Assembly (NCBI GenBank): GCA_037389465.1
Contig: JAZARR010000123.1
Location: 1 to 64,000 of the forward strand
Reading direction: 5' to 3'
DNA: 64,000 nt
From: Baylisascaris procyonis
Lineage: Eukaryota > Nematoda > Chromadorea > Rhabditida > Ascarididae
The position numbers and the translations under genes were made by a program. Shown here one piece after another: positions 24,267 through 56,310 of this stretch. The notes below the pieces were generated by a model that did no database searches, was not told where the DNA came from, and saw nothing but the letters and a program-made list of their open reading frames with translations. How positions within the stretch are numbered: position 1 is the first letter of the stretch; the number at the start of each line of letters is the position of its first letter.

Positions 24267-26230
24267 GATACGTTTTGTTCGTAACAACATCTCATCATTC
24301 TCCAAAGAAACTTGAAAGCTTTCATTGTGTAGTGTGCGGAGAGATAGTGCAGAGTAGACTTATCATTAAAAAGAACGTCCTGTCTTGTAAAATAACTACG
24401 AGCTAGAGGCATTGAATGTGGGAATAGGTCGGGTTCTCAAGCATTCCTCGGGAGAAATCGCCTAATGACTTGAATAGCTACGCTCGATAATTGCAACGAG
24501 GGCCGAGGGTTGCGAACGGCTTAAGTTAACTTCTTAGACCGTTGGTCCTTTATCGCCACAGTCACTTGTGTTGGCACTGATTGGAGGGATAGGAAAGTGG
24601 TCAGGTGGGTTTGGAGCGCTGACTAGGGATCTACATTACGCAAAAAGTAGACTATCCTCTTCCGTCTTAAGTGGTTGAGGAGGGGACTAGTAAATTTTAA
24701 TTTATTGTTGATGTCGGATAGGACTTAAGTGGAAGTGAGATTTAAATGAAAAAGTGACAAAAGACAGAATTTGAAGGTTTTATTGCTGGTTATTGCAGTG
24801 TATCAAAAGCTCATCATTCATCTGTAAACACCTTTGATGGGAAGAATAAAAATTTAATTGGAAGATTCCAGTGAGTACAAAGTATTGTGCAAAACATTTC
24901 AAGAAACACAGATAAGCGCAGCAACTGCATAGGCTTGTATTTGAAAAGAAAAACAGATAAACGAAACAAATGTTTCAAATAAAACCGAAATGCGAGCGCA
25001 ACCACGCTATAAATGAGCAGTCCTAAGTGATGCACAGTGAGCGAAAGTTGGAAAGTTTCTAAGCGCATCATAGGAAAACGTTTAAAAGTGATATAATAAA
25101 TAATTATTGAAAGTCATATGAACGGAATGAAGTACCCGTCGATAACTTTAAAAAAAGAAGCACTCCTAATGAAATGAGACCGGCATTTGCCTATTATATC
25201 CTCGTCTGATCGTGGGAATGATCGGCAAGAGAAACAATTTTTCCATGGTGCACTCAATTATAAGCACACCCTAATTGTGAACAACTGACAAATTGGTGAG
25301 GCGCCGGTAGACACGCTCAGAACAACAAGGAAGTTCACCTGTGCGATAACAGTAGAACGAACATCCTTTACTTAACAAAAAATCATACAAGGACAACTGA
25401 GCTGAACAATATTCCAGCTGGCTGGAGCGCTATGAATAAATACCTAAACAGAGCGAAATTCGCCTTGCGGACCTCGGGCTCAGAAAATAAAAATTTGAAT
25501 CGCAGCACCACTTCACTCACACAGCCGAAGGATAAGCCACGAAGTATATTGGTATATATAGCTGGGGCAGGCAGTTAAACTGCAAGGGGAACAGGAACAT
25601 GTGAACGTTTGTGCATATGTGGAGCCCTACTTCGGCTTTGCACATCATTCTATAGGAATGCGCCAGCACCAACAGTTTACAAGCAACAATAACCACGAAG
25701 AATTGGCAACAATGACCAGAGATGCCCAAATATCCCCCCTTCCCCCAGTAAAATGACGACTTAGCTCAGGCCTCGGCTTTCGTCGCTGCCGGCTCTCGAA
25801 AAGCGTCACGATCGTCTCAACCATGCAGCATTGTCGCATTTTCCGTGGAACACTTCAACGATTGCTGCCAAAGGTCACTGCTTCCAGCACTGACAGCGCA
25901 CTTTGGTTCGACAGGGGATGGGCTTCTTTTATAACTTCCGTACTTTGCACATTATTAAACAAAGAAGCTATTGAATTGCTGTTATCATCTGTACTCGTCA
26001 CGGAGGATCCATAAGCGTATGTCGCTGCGAAACGTGCATAGCCGTTTTAATATTGAACGAAACGCATTTGAGTCTTGTATAGCCACTCGATTCTACAAAC
26101 ACGTCAGGCAATTAGTGCAACAACCTGACCAAATATAAAGTACCATCGGTTAGTTGTGGCAATTAGCTGCAGCAAGCAAATTCATGCGTGGAACTGTGTG
26201 GTGGTAATGCTTGCGACGACACCTGTGGAC
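24267..26230. other. Convergent intergenic region between ARMT1 and the CSB gene
   Basis: This 2-kb stretch separates the stop codons of two tail-to-tail genes and must hold both 3' UTRs. A sense AATAAA occurs near 24844 and may serve ARMT1. Short open frames (for example 24814-25071 minus and 25823-26014 plus) show no domain. Confidence 0.5.
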
Positions 26231-45862
<19,632 letters not shown>

Positions 45863-46020
45863 TGTGCCTCAACAAAAGTAATATCCAAACAACAATATAA
45901 TAACAACATTTTCTATATCTTAGGACGAAGAAGATTAGAAATTTAACGATTTAACAAGAGTCGCCAAAACTTCTATTTCCGTGTGAAATAACTGATCACA
46001 AACTGACCAAATAACTGGCC

Positions 46021-46058
<38 letters not shown>

Positions 46059-46471
46059 ACTGGTTCTCAGCCAGTTAACAGTAGCATGCCGAATGGTGAA
46101 TAAACGAGCTTTTTTTGGTTTACTTAAGCCAGAAGTGTTTGAGCCTCCATAATTTACAACGCAGCCTACTCAACTCTTTTCTTCCCTAAAGTCAAACCAC
46201 TCCTCAATGTACAAACTTTCCGAGGTTAACATCCCGAAGTGAAGTTTGTTGTAATGCAGTCTACTCAAACTTCCCTGTCATACCCAGCTATGACAACATT
46301 TAAAAACAACATTTTCGGGAACTTCATTCTACGGCCAGACCACTCCCTTTTGTACGTTCATGTTAGAACATTATTAACATTACCCTTATCGTTGAATGCT
46401 AATTAGGCACCTACACTATTACAGCAATGTTCCTACCAATACTAAAAACACCCCCCGCTGCATTTCACACG
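45863..46471. other. Region upstream of the CSB gene
   Basis: Holds the CSB promoter side and a (TA)n tract at 46022-46056. A T-rich stretch precedes the start codon on the minus strand, but no clear trans-splice acceptor was seen. No other gene was recognised. Confidence 0.45.
46022..46056. repeat. (TA)n microsatellite
   Basis: About 34 bases of TA upstream of the CSB start codon. Confidence 0.9.
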
Positions 46472-46700
46472 AGGTCGACGCACTTAGCCACAAGCGCAAG
46501 CGCACGAGAGAGACGGAGAGAGATGGCACGACGCGGTACTGATCACTAGGAAATAAATCGTCGCAATAAGCAAGATTTGAAAAGCAAATTTGAACATATT
46601 TTAAACAGCATTAAAACTCTATCAGAATCAAAAATAATCTGAGGTAAAAACAAGAACTTTTCTATAAGATCAATTTCTTATATGACGTGCGTTTGACTAA
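46472..46700 (+). mobile_element. Solo arm related to the 10.5-12.3 kb fold-back element
   Basis: Starts with CGCACTTAGCC, the same outer end as the left arm at 10511, and continues through GCACGAGAGAGA, the AATAAATCGTCGCAATAA block, TCTATCAGAATCAAAAATAA and TTATATGACGTGCG. It matches the outer 230 bases of both arms with scattered changes. No inverted partner follows, so it is a single, older or deleted copy. Confidence 0.85.
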
Positions 46701-49020
46701 ATTTGCAGGGTTGAAATACATGCGATACAGAGAGAGAGATTCGCATTGTTGATTTTCTTTCGGTCAGTGGCCGAACGGTCAGTAGCCGACTGAAGGAATT
46801 GCCACCCAAACGAAAATCTGTCCACCTCTTTGTTATGATAGAAAAGTACTTCCATCATTTTCTGTAATTTCATGTGGATAAGAACTTAGATTGTAAGTTA
46901 TTTACAGATATTTCCCTTACATATCTTTGTTACAGTCTCGGTTTCAAAGAACGATCAATTCTTTTTCGCTTTATCGCGCCCAGTGGAGCTATGAGTTGCA
47001 TAGTGTTTTATGATCTACAAGATGGGAACAAACCCTCATTTATCGACTAAATGCCTCATAAGCAACAAGAGTAGTGCGCTCGTTTGAGGCATCTTCTATA
47101 AATTTTGAGTGAGGCGATGCGTGCGCTCGTCTATAAATTTTGCTTTATTTAAGGGTCTACATGTTTTCTGGTTTATAATTTATGTTGTACCAGTTTACAG
47201 GTAATTTGCTTAAGATTCGTTATGTCGGAAACAATCGAATCTTTATTTGTATTGTATTCTCACATGACAATTAGGAAGAAAAGAACTATAAATTTGCAAC
47301 TCACTGATGATGGATTTCACTTTGTAATATGGGAGCGTTGGGTTTATGCGGAAGGGAAGGAGAATATTTTAATTACTCTTTCGATGTTTCGTCCCATCAT
47401 CAATATTAAAGGGATTTTTGAAAGAATGTTGCGGTGATCTCAAGTGAGAAATGCGATTTCAGAATCGTCTAGTGATAATATAGCCTCGTTGCCTAGGCAG
47501 TTATGAAAGATGAAATGGTTTAATCAAAGAACAACGTTTGAGCCTTTTTGTACGCTTTTTGCAAGTTTTCGCAAAAGTGCATCATGTCTGTGCGTGCATA
47601 TGTCTGTATGTGTCTGTGTCTGTACCTGTGTTTGCATCTGCTTCTCTGTTGGCTAGTTTCAATTTGCAAGCCACAGAATTTGATTGGCAAAATTTGTTGC
47701 GTATAATTTACACCACAGTGACGACCCTTCAAAATTTGCCGCTTTCCAATCGACCATCTGACGCGTTAATTTTTTGTCGTGTAATAGTGATGACTGATTA
47801 GGGTGAAGCAAAGTTACTATATATATAACCAGAAGGAAACCAAATGGAATTCTTTTTTTCTGAACTTGTACAATCAGTCAATTTCATCGGCGGAAGTAAT
47901 GGCATCTTTTCTGAACGGTTAACTAACCTGGTAGATAGGGGGGGGGGGGGAGGAAGTGGTAGGTGGAAATGAAAAAGCGGATATCATAAAAGTCGCTTTT
48001 GCCATTCGTCAATTCGTTGCCTGATATCAGGATTTTCTTTCAGACGTTATTGGGTGTTAACAGTTTCACATATCTGTTTAGTATTGATGGGCAATGATTG
48101 AGTCGATTTCCATCTCTCTACGATGAAAAAATACTTAGTAGTTTGATTCATGAGGAAAACTCATGATGTATGGAAATTCCTGGAAGTTTCGTTGAGGATT
48201 TCTTATGATTTTTTCAAAGTTTAACTACCTGTATATTTACTTGAATAATTCTAATTTCCTTTTCTCTTTATTAATTTCTCACAACTGATCGAACATCGCA
48301 TCTTGTCCATTTATTCAGCTTTTTTTTTTACGCCCAATTTGGCACTTGATATTCTCTTTTTCTTTCATTTCGTTTTGCTATTAGTTCCCTATTAGTTATT
48401 CTTCGATGACGATCAGACTCGGCGATCCATGTTTCTCATATTTACATCATTCTTATAATGTCTTCATGGGCGTCTTCGTTTTCACTTTTGTCTTTACCTT
48501 TCCTGCCGGGAAAATTTTGTTTGAGAAGGGTTACATCTCAAAGTTCTACATCTTACTGCCAGATGTTCTTGATATGTGTATTAGAGTGCTAAGGAGGAAC
48601 ACGTTATTTACATTTATTTATTTGTTGTCTTGTATTGCCTCCAACATTTTGTATCATTTGCGTTATTGAAATGAACGGAATGTAGTCTGCCAGCGTAACG
48701 TATGTTAACGACTGGTCTTTGCTCAAGTTGTATACACTTTCCACAATTGTTATTTTGGTACGTCGATATTTGTCTGTCTTTGTCAAGGAATGAACGAAGA
48801 TATAGGATGAGCAAAAAGAAGAGTAAACAGCAACCGAGACGTAAACGCCATGATGACTTAAAGATTGGAGAGTGCTTCCACTGCTTCGTCCTTGGACTTC
48901 GATTCGAGTTTGCGACAAGTTTGATGGTTTATAATTATGGTCGATCGCTTATTTGTTGTGGCGTGCCGTTGAACGGAAATATGAACAATAATATGAAACA
49001 TTGTGACCACGCAACCCTGC
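46701..49020. other. Intergenic sequence
   Basis: AT-rich sequence with a TG-rich patch at about 47585-47645 and a run of about 12 G at 47938-47950. Open frames up to 108 codons lie on both strands (for example 48406-48669 plus, 48604-48918 minus) without a domain or exon chain. Confidence 0.45.
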
Positions 49021-49032
49021 AGATGTAATACG

Positions 49033-49452
49033 CGGACGGGAAAGCATGGAGCTGCCCAAAGAATGTGGGCTAACGGGAAGAGTTTCAATGAAGGACTTGG
49101 CGGAGAAGGTGAAAGACGAAAGACGCAACAGATGACCGATGAATCAAACTATAGAATGGGTCGCTGCAGTGACCAGCGGTCACCAAGTCATTTAGGGTGG
49201 AGAGGCGCGCTGGGAATGACCCCACAAATGTGGCGCAAGATAAGTTGCTTAAAATTTTTATTAGCGACTTCGAGAGCGCGAACTTGATAGAACGAGTCTT
49301 CGAAGCTCTCGATTTCCTCTTATGAAGCAAAGGACTCCACAAGAAAGATCATTTGGTGAATTGGATCTCTTTTGCCAAAGTAGAATCCATCTTCTCCCCG
49401 TCATCCCTCCCGAGACTTCATGAAAAATTTGCAACCTTACAGAGTTCATAGA
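49033..49452 (+). pseudogene. Decayed coding stretch of unknown identity
   Basis: One plus-strand reading runs ESMELPKECGLTGRVS then MKDLAEKVKDERRN, a stop, then NQTIEWVAAVTSGHQ. A frame shift leads to VERRAGNDPTNVAQDKLLKI and LIERVFEALDFLL, then a TGA, and the same frame goes on as HLVNWISFAKVESIF and LPRLHEKFATLQ. Composition is like a soluble helical protein, and the breaks fit a decaying duplicate. Introns could explain some breaks, but no good donor/acceptor pairs were found. The family is not recognised. Confidence 0.35.
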
Positions 49453-50633
49453 GTTTGTTGAGTGCATTTACCTTATATAAATCACAGAAGTCGGCATATG
49501 AACAGGGTCGTTGACGAGATTGGTGGCGTTTGATTTTCTTTTCTGCACTCGATAATGACAAGTTTTTTTAGCCCTGCAGTTGATATTTTCAAATGGTTAT
49601 TTTTTAGGCGGAAAGGTTTTCTTCCGGTTTAAAAAATTTACGAAATTTCGTAGGAATTTGAAAAGTTTTATCATCAATTCAACGGTCATGAAAATGAAGC
49701 CAATCTTATTAACTGCCACATTCGTATGCCGATATTGATGATTAACTGAAATTAGTGATACTCAATGATCTCTATACGATTGCATGATTGGTCTTGGCAG
49801 ATTGCTAAATGAAAATGTTGAGCGTGAAATTTGTCCAAATTCATCTACATCCGAGCACCGCCGAATCGCTCTTCCTGAGGACAGACGTTCTTGCTTTACT
49901 TAGGTGAATTCGAATTGTTATGGATCCACTCGTCTCTTATATACGCTTCCCTGTTATGACGCTACTCAAACGCAGAAGTGCATCGATCGTGCAACGAAGA
50001 GCAACCTTTCGGCACTCATTTATTAATAGAGATGCAGGTTTTGTAAGATGTTCAATCACATTTTGCGCAACTTCAGTGGCCTGAAATTGCTGAGATACTG
50101 AAGTATGCATTGTGATGTGATTGCGAGTGCGCAGTAGGATTATACAGGAACCAAGAAAATATCCGCAGTGGATGGTTGTTTGTAATGTTAAACAGATTTG
50201 TAATACGATTCTTTAGGTTTATTTTGCTCTAGTTGTGTTGTCGAATATTTCGTTCAAGAAGAGCGAACAAATGTTTGTGGGAAGAATTATTTGGGCATTG
50301 TTCGCTGTTATTTAAAAAGAACTATTGGAGCTATTACGCAGCCCAGTGATTGATAAATTTGTGGCGCAGTAGCATTCATATTATGGAAGAGGATATTTGA
50401 GGCTTGAAATTGCAACATTTCAACCCGAAATTAGACTAGAAAAATCACAATGCGAACAATTATAAGGTTGAATCTCATAGTAGTTGAATAAAGTTGACAT
50501 TTTACTTTGCATTATATATCGCAAAATTTCTGCAATTATTCAGTGAACCATTGTGTGGGGGGATTTATGTGCGCCTTATTTTCTTTTTTTTTCTGCTTTG
50601 TGTACATTGCTGCATATCATTTGTATTGAGATG
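49453..50633. other. Intergenic sequence
   Basis: AT-rich sequence with no convincing exon, RNA gene or repeat seen. Confidence 0.5.
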
Positions 50634-51113
50634 CAGCTGTAAATTTCTTTACACCCTATAGCTATAATGGGACAGCTTCCTAATTAGTTTATTTTTTTGC
50701 CGATGCAAATTCTGCATGATAATTTTCGGCAATCTGATAAATTGTTGGAGCCCTGCTATGGCTGGGCTCTAACAAAATTACGGGTACCCCAAAAGCCGCT
50801 GAAAAGGAGTCATTGGGCGGAGATGCCAGCTCCTTAGCGGTGACCTGTAGAGACCCTATTTCACCGTTGAAGAGAGTCACTGGGCGTGACACCAACTCTT
50901 TAACGGTTGCCTGTAATGGCTCCACTGTGTTGATAAGACGAGTCATTAGGGCCATGCCATCACTCTACAGAGGGTCAGTGACCCCTTTGAAGTGTCGAAA
51001 AGGAGTCATTGGGTGACAATGCCAGCTCCTTAATGGTGGCAGTAGGTTGCGTTGTGCTCTACAGGTGTCCTCCCAAGGAATAGTCTATACTGAGGTGTAA
51101 AGATTTACAGCTG
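50634..51113. mobile_element. MITE-like element with short terminal inverted repeats
   Basis: The left end CAGCTGTAAATTTCTTTACA (50634 on) is matched in reverse complement by the right end TGTAAAGATTTACAGCTG (51096-51113), giving terminal inverted repeats of about 20 bases around a 480-base body. The body has no transposase frame, so this looks like a non-autonomous DNA transposon. Most of it consists of the tandem repeat annotated next. No clear target-site duplication was seen. Confidence 0.65.
50802..51055. repeat. Minisatellite, four diverged units of about 65 bases
   Basis: Units begin near 50802, 50868, 50934 and 50998, each with GAGTCAYTGGG near the start and, in most, a CAGCTCCTTA/CAACTCTTTA core. 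Spacing is 66, 66 and 64 bases. The first and last units are the most alike. Confidence 0.8.
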
Positions 51114-51971
51114 TATCCTTTGACATGTGATTCGTCATTCCATTGTGTCAAAAAAGAAGAAAATGCGGTGCAAGTGGGGAGTTTTAAATCGCAGATGGTT
51201 CTGAATTATTGCATTATGAGGCTGTTAAGTGATTTCCACGTTCATTCTGAATCATTCCCGCAACAAATACGTGTATAAATCACAAATGCAAATATAATCT
51301 CATCACACAATGTTGATGAGTAGGTAGAGGGGGGCGAATATGTTGTTATTAATCGCCCTGGAGATTCGATTTTATAACTGTTTGCATTGTGATTTTTCTA
51401 GGCTAAATTAGGAGTGAAATATTGCAATTTCAAGCCCAAAATATTCTCACCCGTAACATAAATTTTTATTGTGCCACAAATTTACCGGGCATGGATGCGT
51501 CTCAGTGAGATATTCGATGCTTAGCTAGAGTAAATTAAAGCCGAATAAATGCATTCGAGATCTGTTTAGCATTACCAACAACCATCACTGCAGATTGTTT
51601 TCGTTTCCTGTTTTATTCTTACAGCTCATCTTTCATGCATCACAGTGCATACTTCATTTATTTTTTCCAGTGAATGCCATTGTTGTTGCGCAAATTGTGA
51701 CTGACATACTACAAAATCTGCGTTCTGTTACTTAATGAGTTTCGAAGAGTTTCTTCGCTTTGCACGATTGGTGATTCCTTTGTGCTTCGGTTGTGTCATC
51801 ACGTTGAAGTGTATATGAGAGGTGCGGGATTCATCAGTAATTCATATTCACCTAAGCATTACAAGAATGCCAATATGCTCCAGCAAGAGCGATTTAGTGT
51901 GCGTATGTAGTTGAATTGGGCAAATTTTCACGTTCAGCATTCTCTTTAGATTTGCCAAACCTTTTTTTTAG
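51114..51971. other. Region upstream of the recognised exons of the 52-56 kb gene
   Basis: May hold its first exons. An ATG at 51735 opens MSFEEFLRFARL and runs into a GT donor in phase 0. A coding-like HYKNANMLQQERF stretch lies near 51858-51897. Both are possible but unproven. Confidence 0.3.
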
Positions 51972-54900
51972 GATCTGGAGAGGGCGGAGCAGAGGAATGG
52001 CGGTGAGGAACTTGTTTTTACTTTGAACCGTTTAATTTATCTCATGTTGGGGTGGGTTAAAATTCCAAATTCTTATTTCATTTTGAATGCTTTGAAATTT
52101 TTGTTTCGTTCTGGGTGATAGGAAAAGAAGAAGCTTTTCAAGTTTCAAAATTTTCTGATGTTTTTATGAGGGAGATTATATCGCTCATAATTTAATATGC
52201 ATCATTCAGAAACAATTTTATTTCAGTGAAATTGGTCGTCGATTTCGAGTAACTGTGCTGGCACGATTATGGAAAAAACTGCGAGAAGCGATCTCGTTTA
52301 TTCAAATGTTGGAAATGCGTGAATCTCATTTTTTAAATGGTTAGTTTTTAATTATTGTTGCATATTCCGTCCATATTTTGTTGATCGTTGTCAAAGATAA
52401 CTCTTTTCTTCATTACTTCCATGATATATGAACAGCAGAATCCAAAAAGTGATTTTCGTGAATAGGAGACATTGATAAACCAGCCAGCGATATAACTTTT
52501 ACGGGAAATTTTCCTTGCCAGAGTAAATAGTCATTGCATCCTCTCTGCTTCTTTTATTCGCTTTTAATCCTCATAGCCAGTTGAGGGTCCCAAGCTAGGT
52601 TGGAGGGACTAATTAGTGTCTTATTTCGAGATATGAAGAAAGCGCTTGCTTATAAAGGCATCGTTATGTCCCTTTTTTGGGAGAGGGGGGAAGGGGGTGC
52701 AACTCTCATTGATTAGTCCTATTCTATTTAAATCAGGTCTATATCATTTTTTGCAATCTCACTACAAGCTGATATATCAAAAATATATAGTATACGTAAT
52801 TGTGAAGGCACTAATTAGATAAGAAAGCGATTTTTTCGCTTTGAATTTGAAAGATGATCTCTTCTAGGCATATGCTTGGTGATCTGCTGCACAAATCTTC
52901 ACCACGTTTGCTACACAGTAGCCAATGCATTCACCACTAGCGTTATAAAATTTCCACAAGTATTTGAAGAATTTTGGAGATTATTTCGCTCTCTTTTCTT
53001 AAGCTTCTTCTGCGCATGTTTTTCTTTATTTTTTTAAATCATAATCTCACCCGTAATGAATGTTTAATTAATCATCTTTCGCATCAATTTTGATTTATTA
53101 TCTTCGTTTATTTACATCATTTGTTGTTTTACAACTCTCAAATCTTCTTTCAATCATTTGTGTTTTGTGCGTCGATGACATGAACAATATTTTTGGAACC
53201 ACTCTGCTAGGTTAGAATTGTTCGATACTTTTACTTTCGTTTCCTTTTATGAATCTAATGTTCATTTTAATGATATATTCATATCGAGTTCGGAACTATT
53301 TAATACTTTAAATTTTTTGCTTTGATTGGAATAAATTTTATGTTGGTTGAAGTCCAGAAATCAAACTTTTGCTACCTTTATTTTTAATTTATATTTAATT
53401 AGAAATGGATAAAAAATAATTAAATCTCCGTAGTTTTTCAAAGTAGAGAATCTACGAGTTCAAATATTAAAGGTACGAAATTATTGCCAGGGCATCATAG
53501 TTTGCAGATTAGTTGATTTATGATGCAAAATTATGCCTATATCTCGAATCCTGCTTTGTTTTTCCAGTGATGTGTCGAATATTTCTGGTTCGCTGGAGTT
53601 TACGTCGATGAGCAATGGATAGGTGATCGTCGAAGTATTCAAATTTTTCGAGGGATCGACATCTTTGCTACTTCGTGCAGTCAGAGGTTAGCACTTTTTA
53701 TCTATCTAGCTTTGATAGATATATGTGTTTTTATCATCTCTAACTTTCAAAGATCATCACCAAAGATTTCATTCTATTTAATATGTGTTCCTTATTTATT
53801 GTGGTAGAAGGTAGGGTCGAGTTAAAGGATGGAAGGGTTTATGGATAAGAGTTGAGATGTGGATACCACTTGTACTTCATGAGATACGTCCCAGCACATT
53901 TTTATTCTCGCTAAGAGTTTCCATCACCAAATTTTCGAGGATGTATGTTCAAGCGGTACCTATAATTTTCCGTGAGTTTTTTTCCAGAGCTTATAGCCGA
54001 CAAAGAAATTTTAGAGACCTCCTTCTATATGTGAAGGTAATAAATGTCGCAAGGATGTGAGTATCTTGCACAAGTAAAAGTGGAAGAAAAGAGAGCTACA
54101 ACCTTGAAGTGTTTTGCGATGTTCGGAGAAGGAGGCACGACCGGGACAGGGGAGGGCGTATGGCGGTTCCCGTTTTTATGGGAACTTATTGTCAGAGTTT
54201 TAGTCTATTTACGTCGTGCCTTATCAAAGTTTTTTCATTCCATCGTATATAAAGTGATAGAAGAGTAATGGATTTTGTAAAAAAAAATCTGCAGAGCTTA
54301 ATTCTGGCAGTATTTTATTAGGCATAAACTTTTTTTTCGCTGAAAGGAATGCTATTCTATTTGTAGTTACTCAGTCATTTCGTAAGTTGTCATTATTAAG
54401 CGAGCAACTTTCTCATCAGCAAAGAGCTTTGAAATTTTAAAGTTAATCTAAGTGAGGTTCAGTTCGCTTGGAACTACTAGTTAACAGCTTCATTTATATT
54501 AAACTCTAATGTTCGAGTTCACTTTTATTTGGTGATCACATGATGAAAAATTTATTGTTGTGCAAATGTTTATCTCGAAAACGATCACATCGAATTTCGA
54601 CGGCAATAAAAATAAGATGAAATCAAAGCAATAGAGACTTAGCTCTTAGCTCATTTACTTCTTTATCGTTTTGAAGGCGGAGTTCAAGAGCGCGATCGTT
54701 GTTTTGTGCTAAGAGACGTGCTCATAGTAGTCCATCATTTCGAATTCACTTCGAACACTTCAGAATATATGAATTTTTTTCTATCTGCAATGCAATATAA
54801 AATATCTGACAAAATTTCAGAATATCAAATTCTCTGGATGGCTGAAGCGATGAAACGCCTGAATAAGAAGGTAGCAGTGCCAGGAAGGCTGTGGAAAATC

Positions 54901-56310
54901 ACAAAGCGAACGGACATCGATGGAAAAAGGTGTGATCTTAATTCGTATTATTGAGAGTTTATTGGCTGCTTCTTTCGTGAAATTTGCTCTTAGCTGTGAA
55001 AATAATTTTCATATGTGAAGTCGGTCGTGAAATTTACTTTAAGTTAGAAACTTTGATAAATAATTGATAATACATTTTATCAAAACATAGCGCATTTGAC
55101 TGAAGGAAGCATATTTTCAAATAACGGCTATTCGTAAAACATTTTTTTTAGGTTACTGCCTTTTTTGATTACCTTTCTCTTAAAAGTTTACTTTCATACG
55201 ATGAGCAGAGTTGAATGAAGGAGCCAATTCAGAGAAGTTACATTTAAACCTTGGTCGTTGATCTATTTCAATCTCTAGTTTTCTTTCTCACGACAATGTA
55301 CCAGAAATGCGTGGAAAGTATATTGTTTATATTCCACTTATTTTCTCTCTGGTCACAGAATCAACTTAAGAGGGAGACAGCTGTTGTGTTTTTAATTGTC
55401 ATTTTGATTCTGTATTAGGTAGATTAGCAGTTAGGACAATTTTGAGGGCCTTGTTTACTTCTATGTCAGGCGCGCTTTGAATGGACTTATTTTCTTCGTT
55501 TCAATGCTGAAGGTAATTTAAAAAAATATTTTCTGTTTCATCGGCTGACACTAAGTTGCACTGAGCATTAAATATCCAACCACGTCAACTGTTTGAGTTA
55601 AGACAGTTTAAACGACTTATATTGTGGTGAATGAAATATCCATCACTCGAAGTACTTTATTTTTCTGCGCGCGCCAGATGCTTCTTTAGCGGCAGTTTTG
55701 GTTACCAAGCAAACATCATTAGTAGAAGTAAGAATTTTTCAAATTCTAAAATGTGTCGCCCCTTACACAAGGAAGGAGGTTGTTCGTCGTTCGAGGTAGA
55801 AGAATTGAAGAAAGTCATTCTAAATTATGCTAAAAAATGTCTTTTAATTTTTTTTATAACAGTGAGATGTGAGAACAACCTTTTCAAACCACATTCTTTT
55901 AGAGAATTGTATTTTTTTAATCTTTTATTTTCCAGTTCATCTGGAAAATAGTATGCGGCATATCTTTAAGTTTTCAGTGCGGAAATTTGGACGTTGCAAA
56001 TACAGTGATTTAGTTAATGCTCGAACTTCACCGATTTCTATAGGGTGGAATGAGTAAGCATTTGCATGTGGCGAATTAGCATCGCATTTATTGCTGATTG
56101 TCATTTACGCATGCTTTTTTATTTGCTTTTTGAAGCATTTCATCCTGCGACCTTATTGTTCGATGGGCTCTGAAGCGCTCTCCGTGTGGTTTCAGGTTGG
56201 CCGGACTACCGAATGTGGTAGAATATCGAAATGGGGCGAAAGAAGCGACTAGGATGGTCTCATCTGAGCGCTACGAGTCTATTAAGTGTGCAGAGAGCGA
56301 AATGATGATG
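51972..56310 (+). CDS. Unrecognised multi-exon gene (partial model, six exons)
   Basis: Exons 51972-52002, 52227-52339, 54821-54929, 55678-55727, 55936-56053 and 56196-56310 join with matching phases into one open frame of about 178 residues. Most acceptors are good (TTTTTTTAG, TTTATTTCAG, AAAATTTCAG, TTTTCCAG, GGTTTCAG); the fourth (GCGCGCCAG) is poor. Readable parts are the basic helix VTVLARLWKKLREAISFIQM, then YQILWMAEAMKRLNKKVAV, FKFSVRKFGRCKYSDLVNAR, SPISIGWNELAGLPNVVEYR and EATRMVSSERYESI. No known domain was recognised. Neither start nor stop codon is fixed; an exon at 56414 (YAVVSPVNFW) may follow. A further coding-like stretch at 53597-53694 (VDEQWIGDRRSIQIFRGIDI) does not fit the chain with good splice sites. 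Conservation of phase across six exons argues that it is real. Confidence 0.5.

Noticed and set aside
25823..26014. Plus-strand frame IFRGTLQRLLPK that resembles the missing CSB C-terminal helix
   Set aside because: It is on the strand opposite to the CSB gene, so it cannot be its last exon; the likeness is taken as chance.
48808..49028. ATG frame MSKKKSKQQPRRKRHDD as a first exon
   Set aside because: The opposite strand is open as well, and no phase-matched next exon was found.
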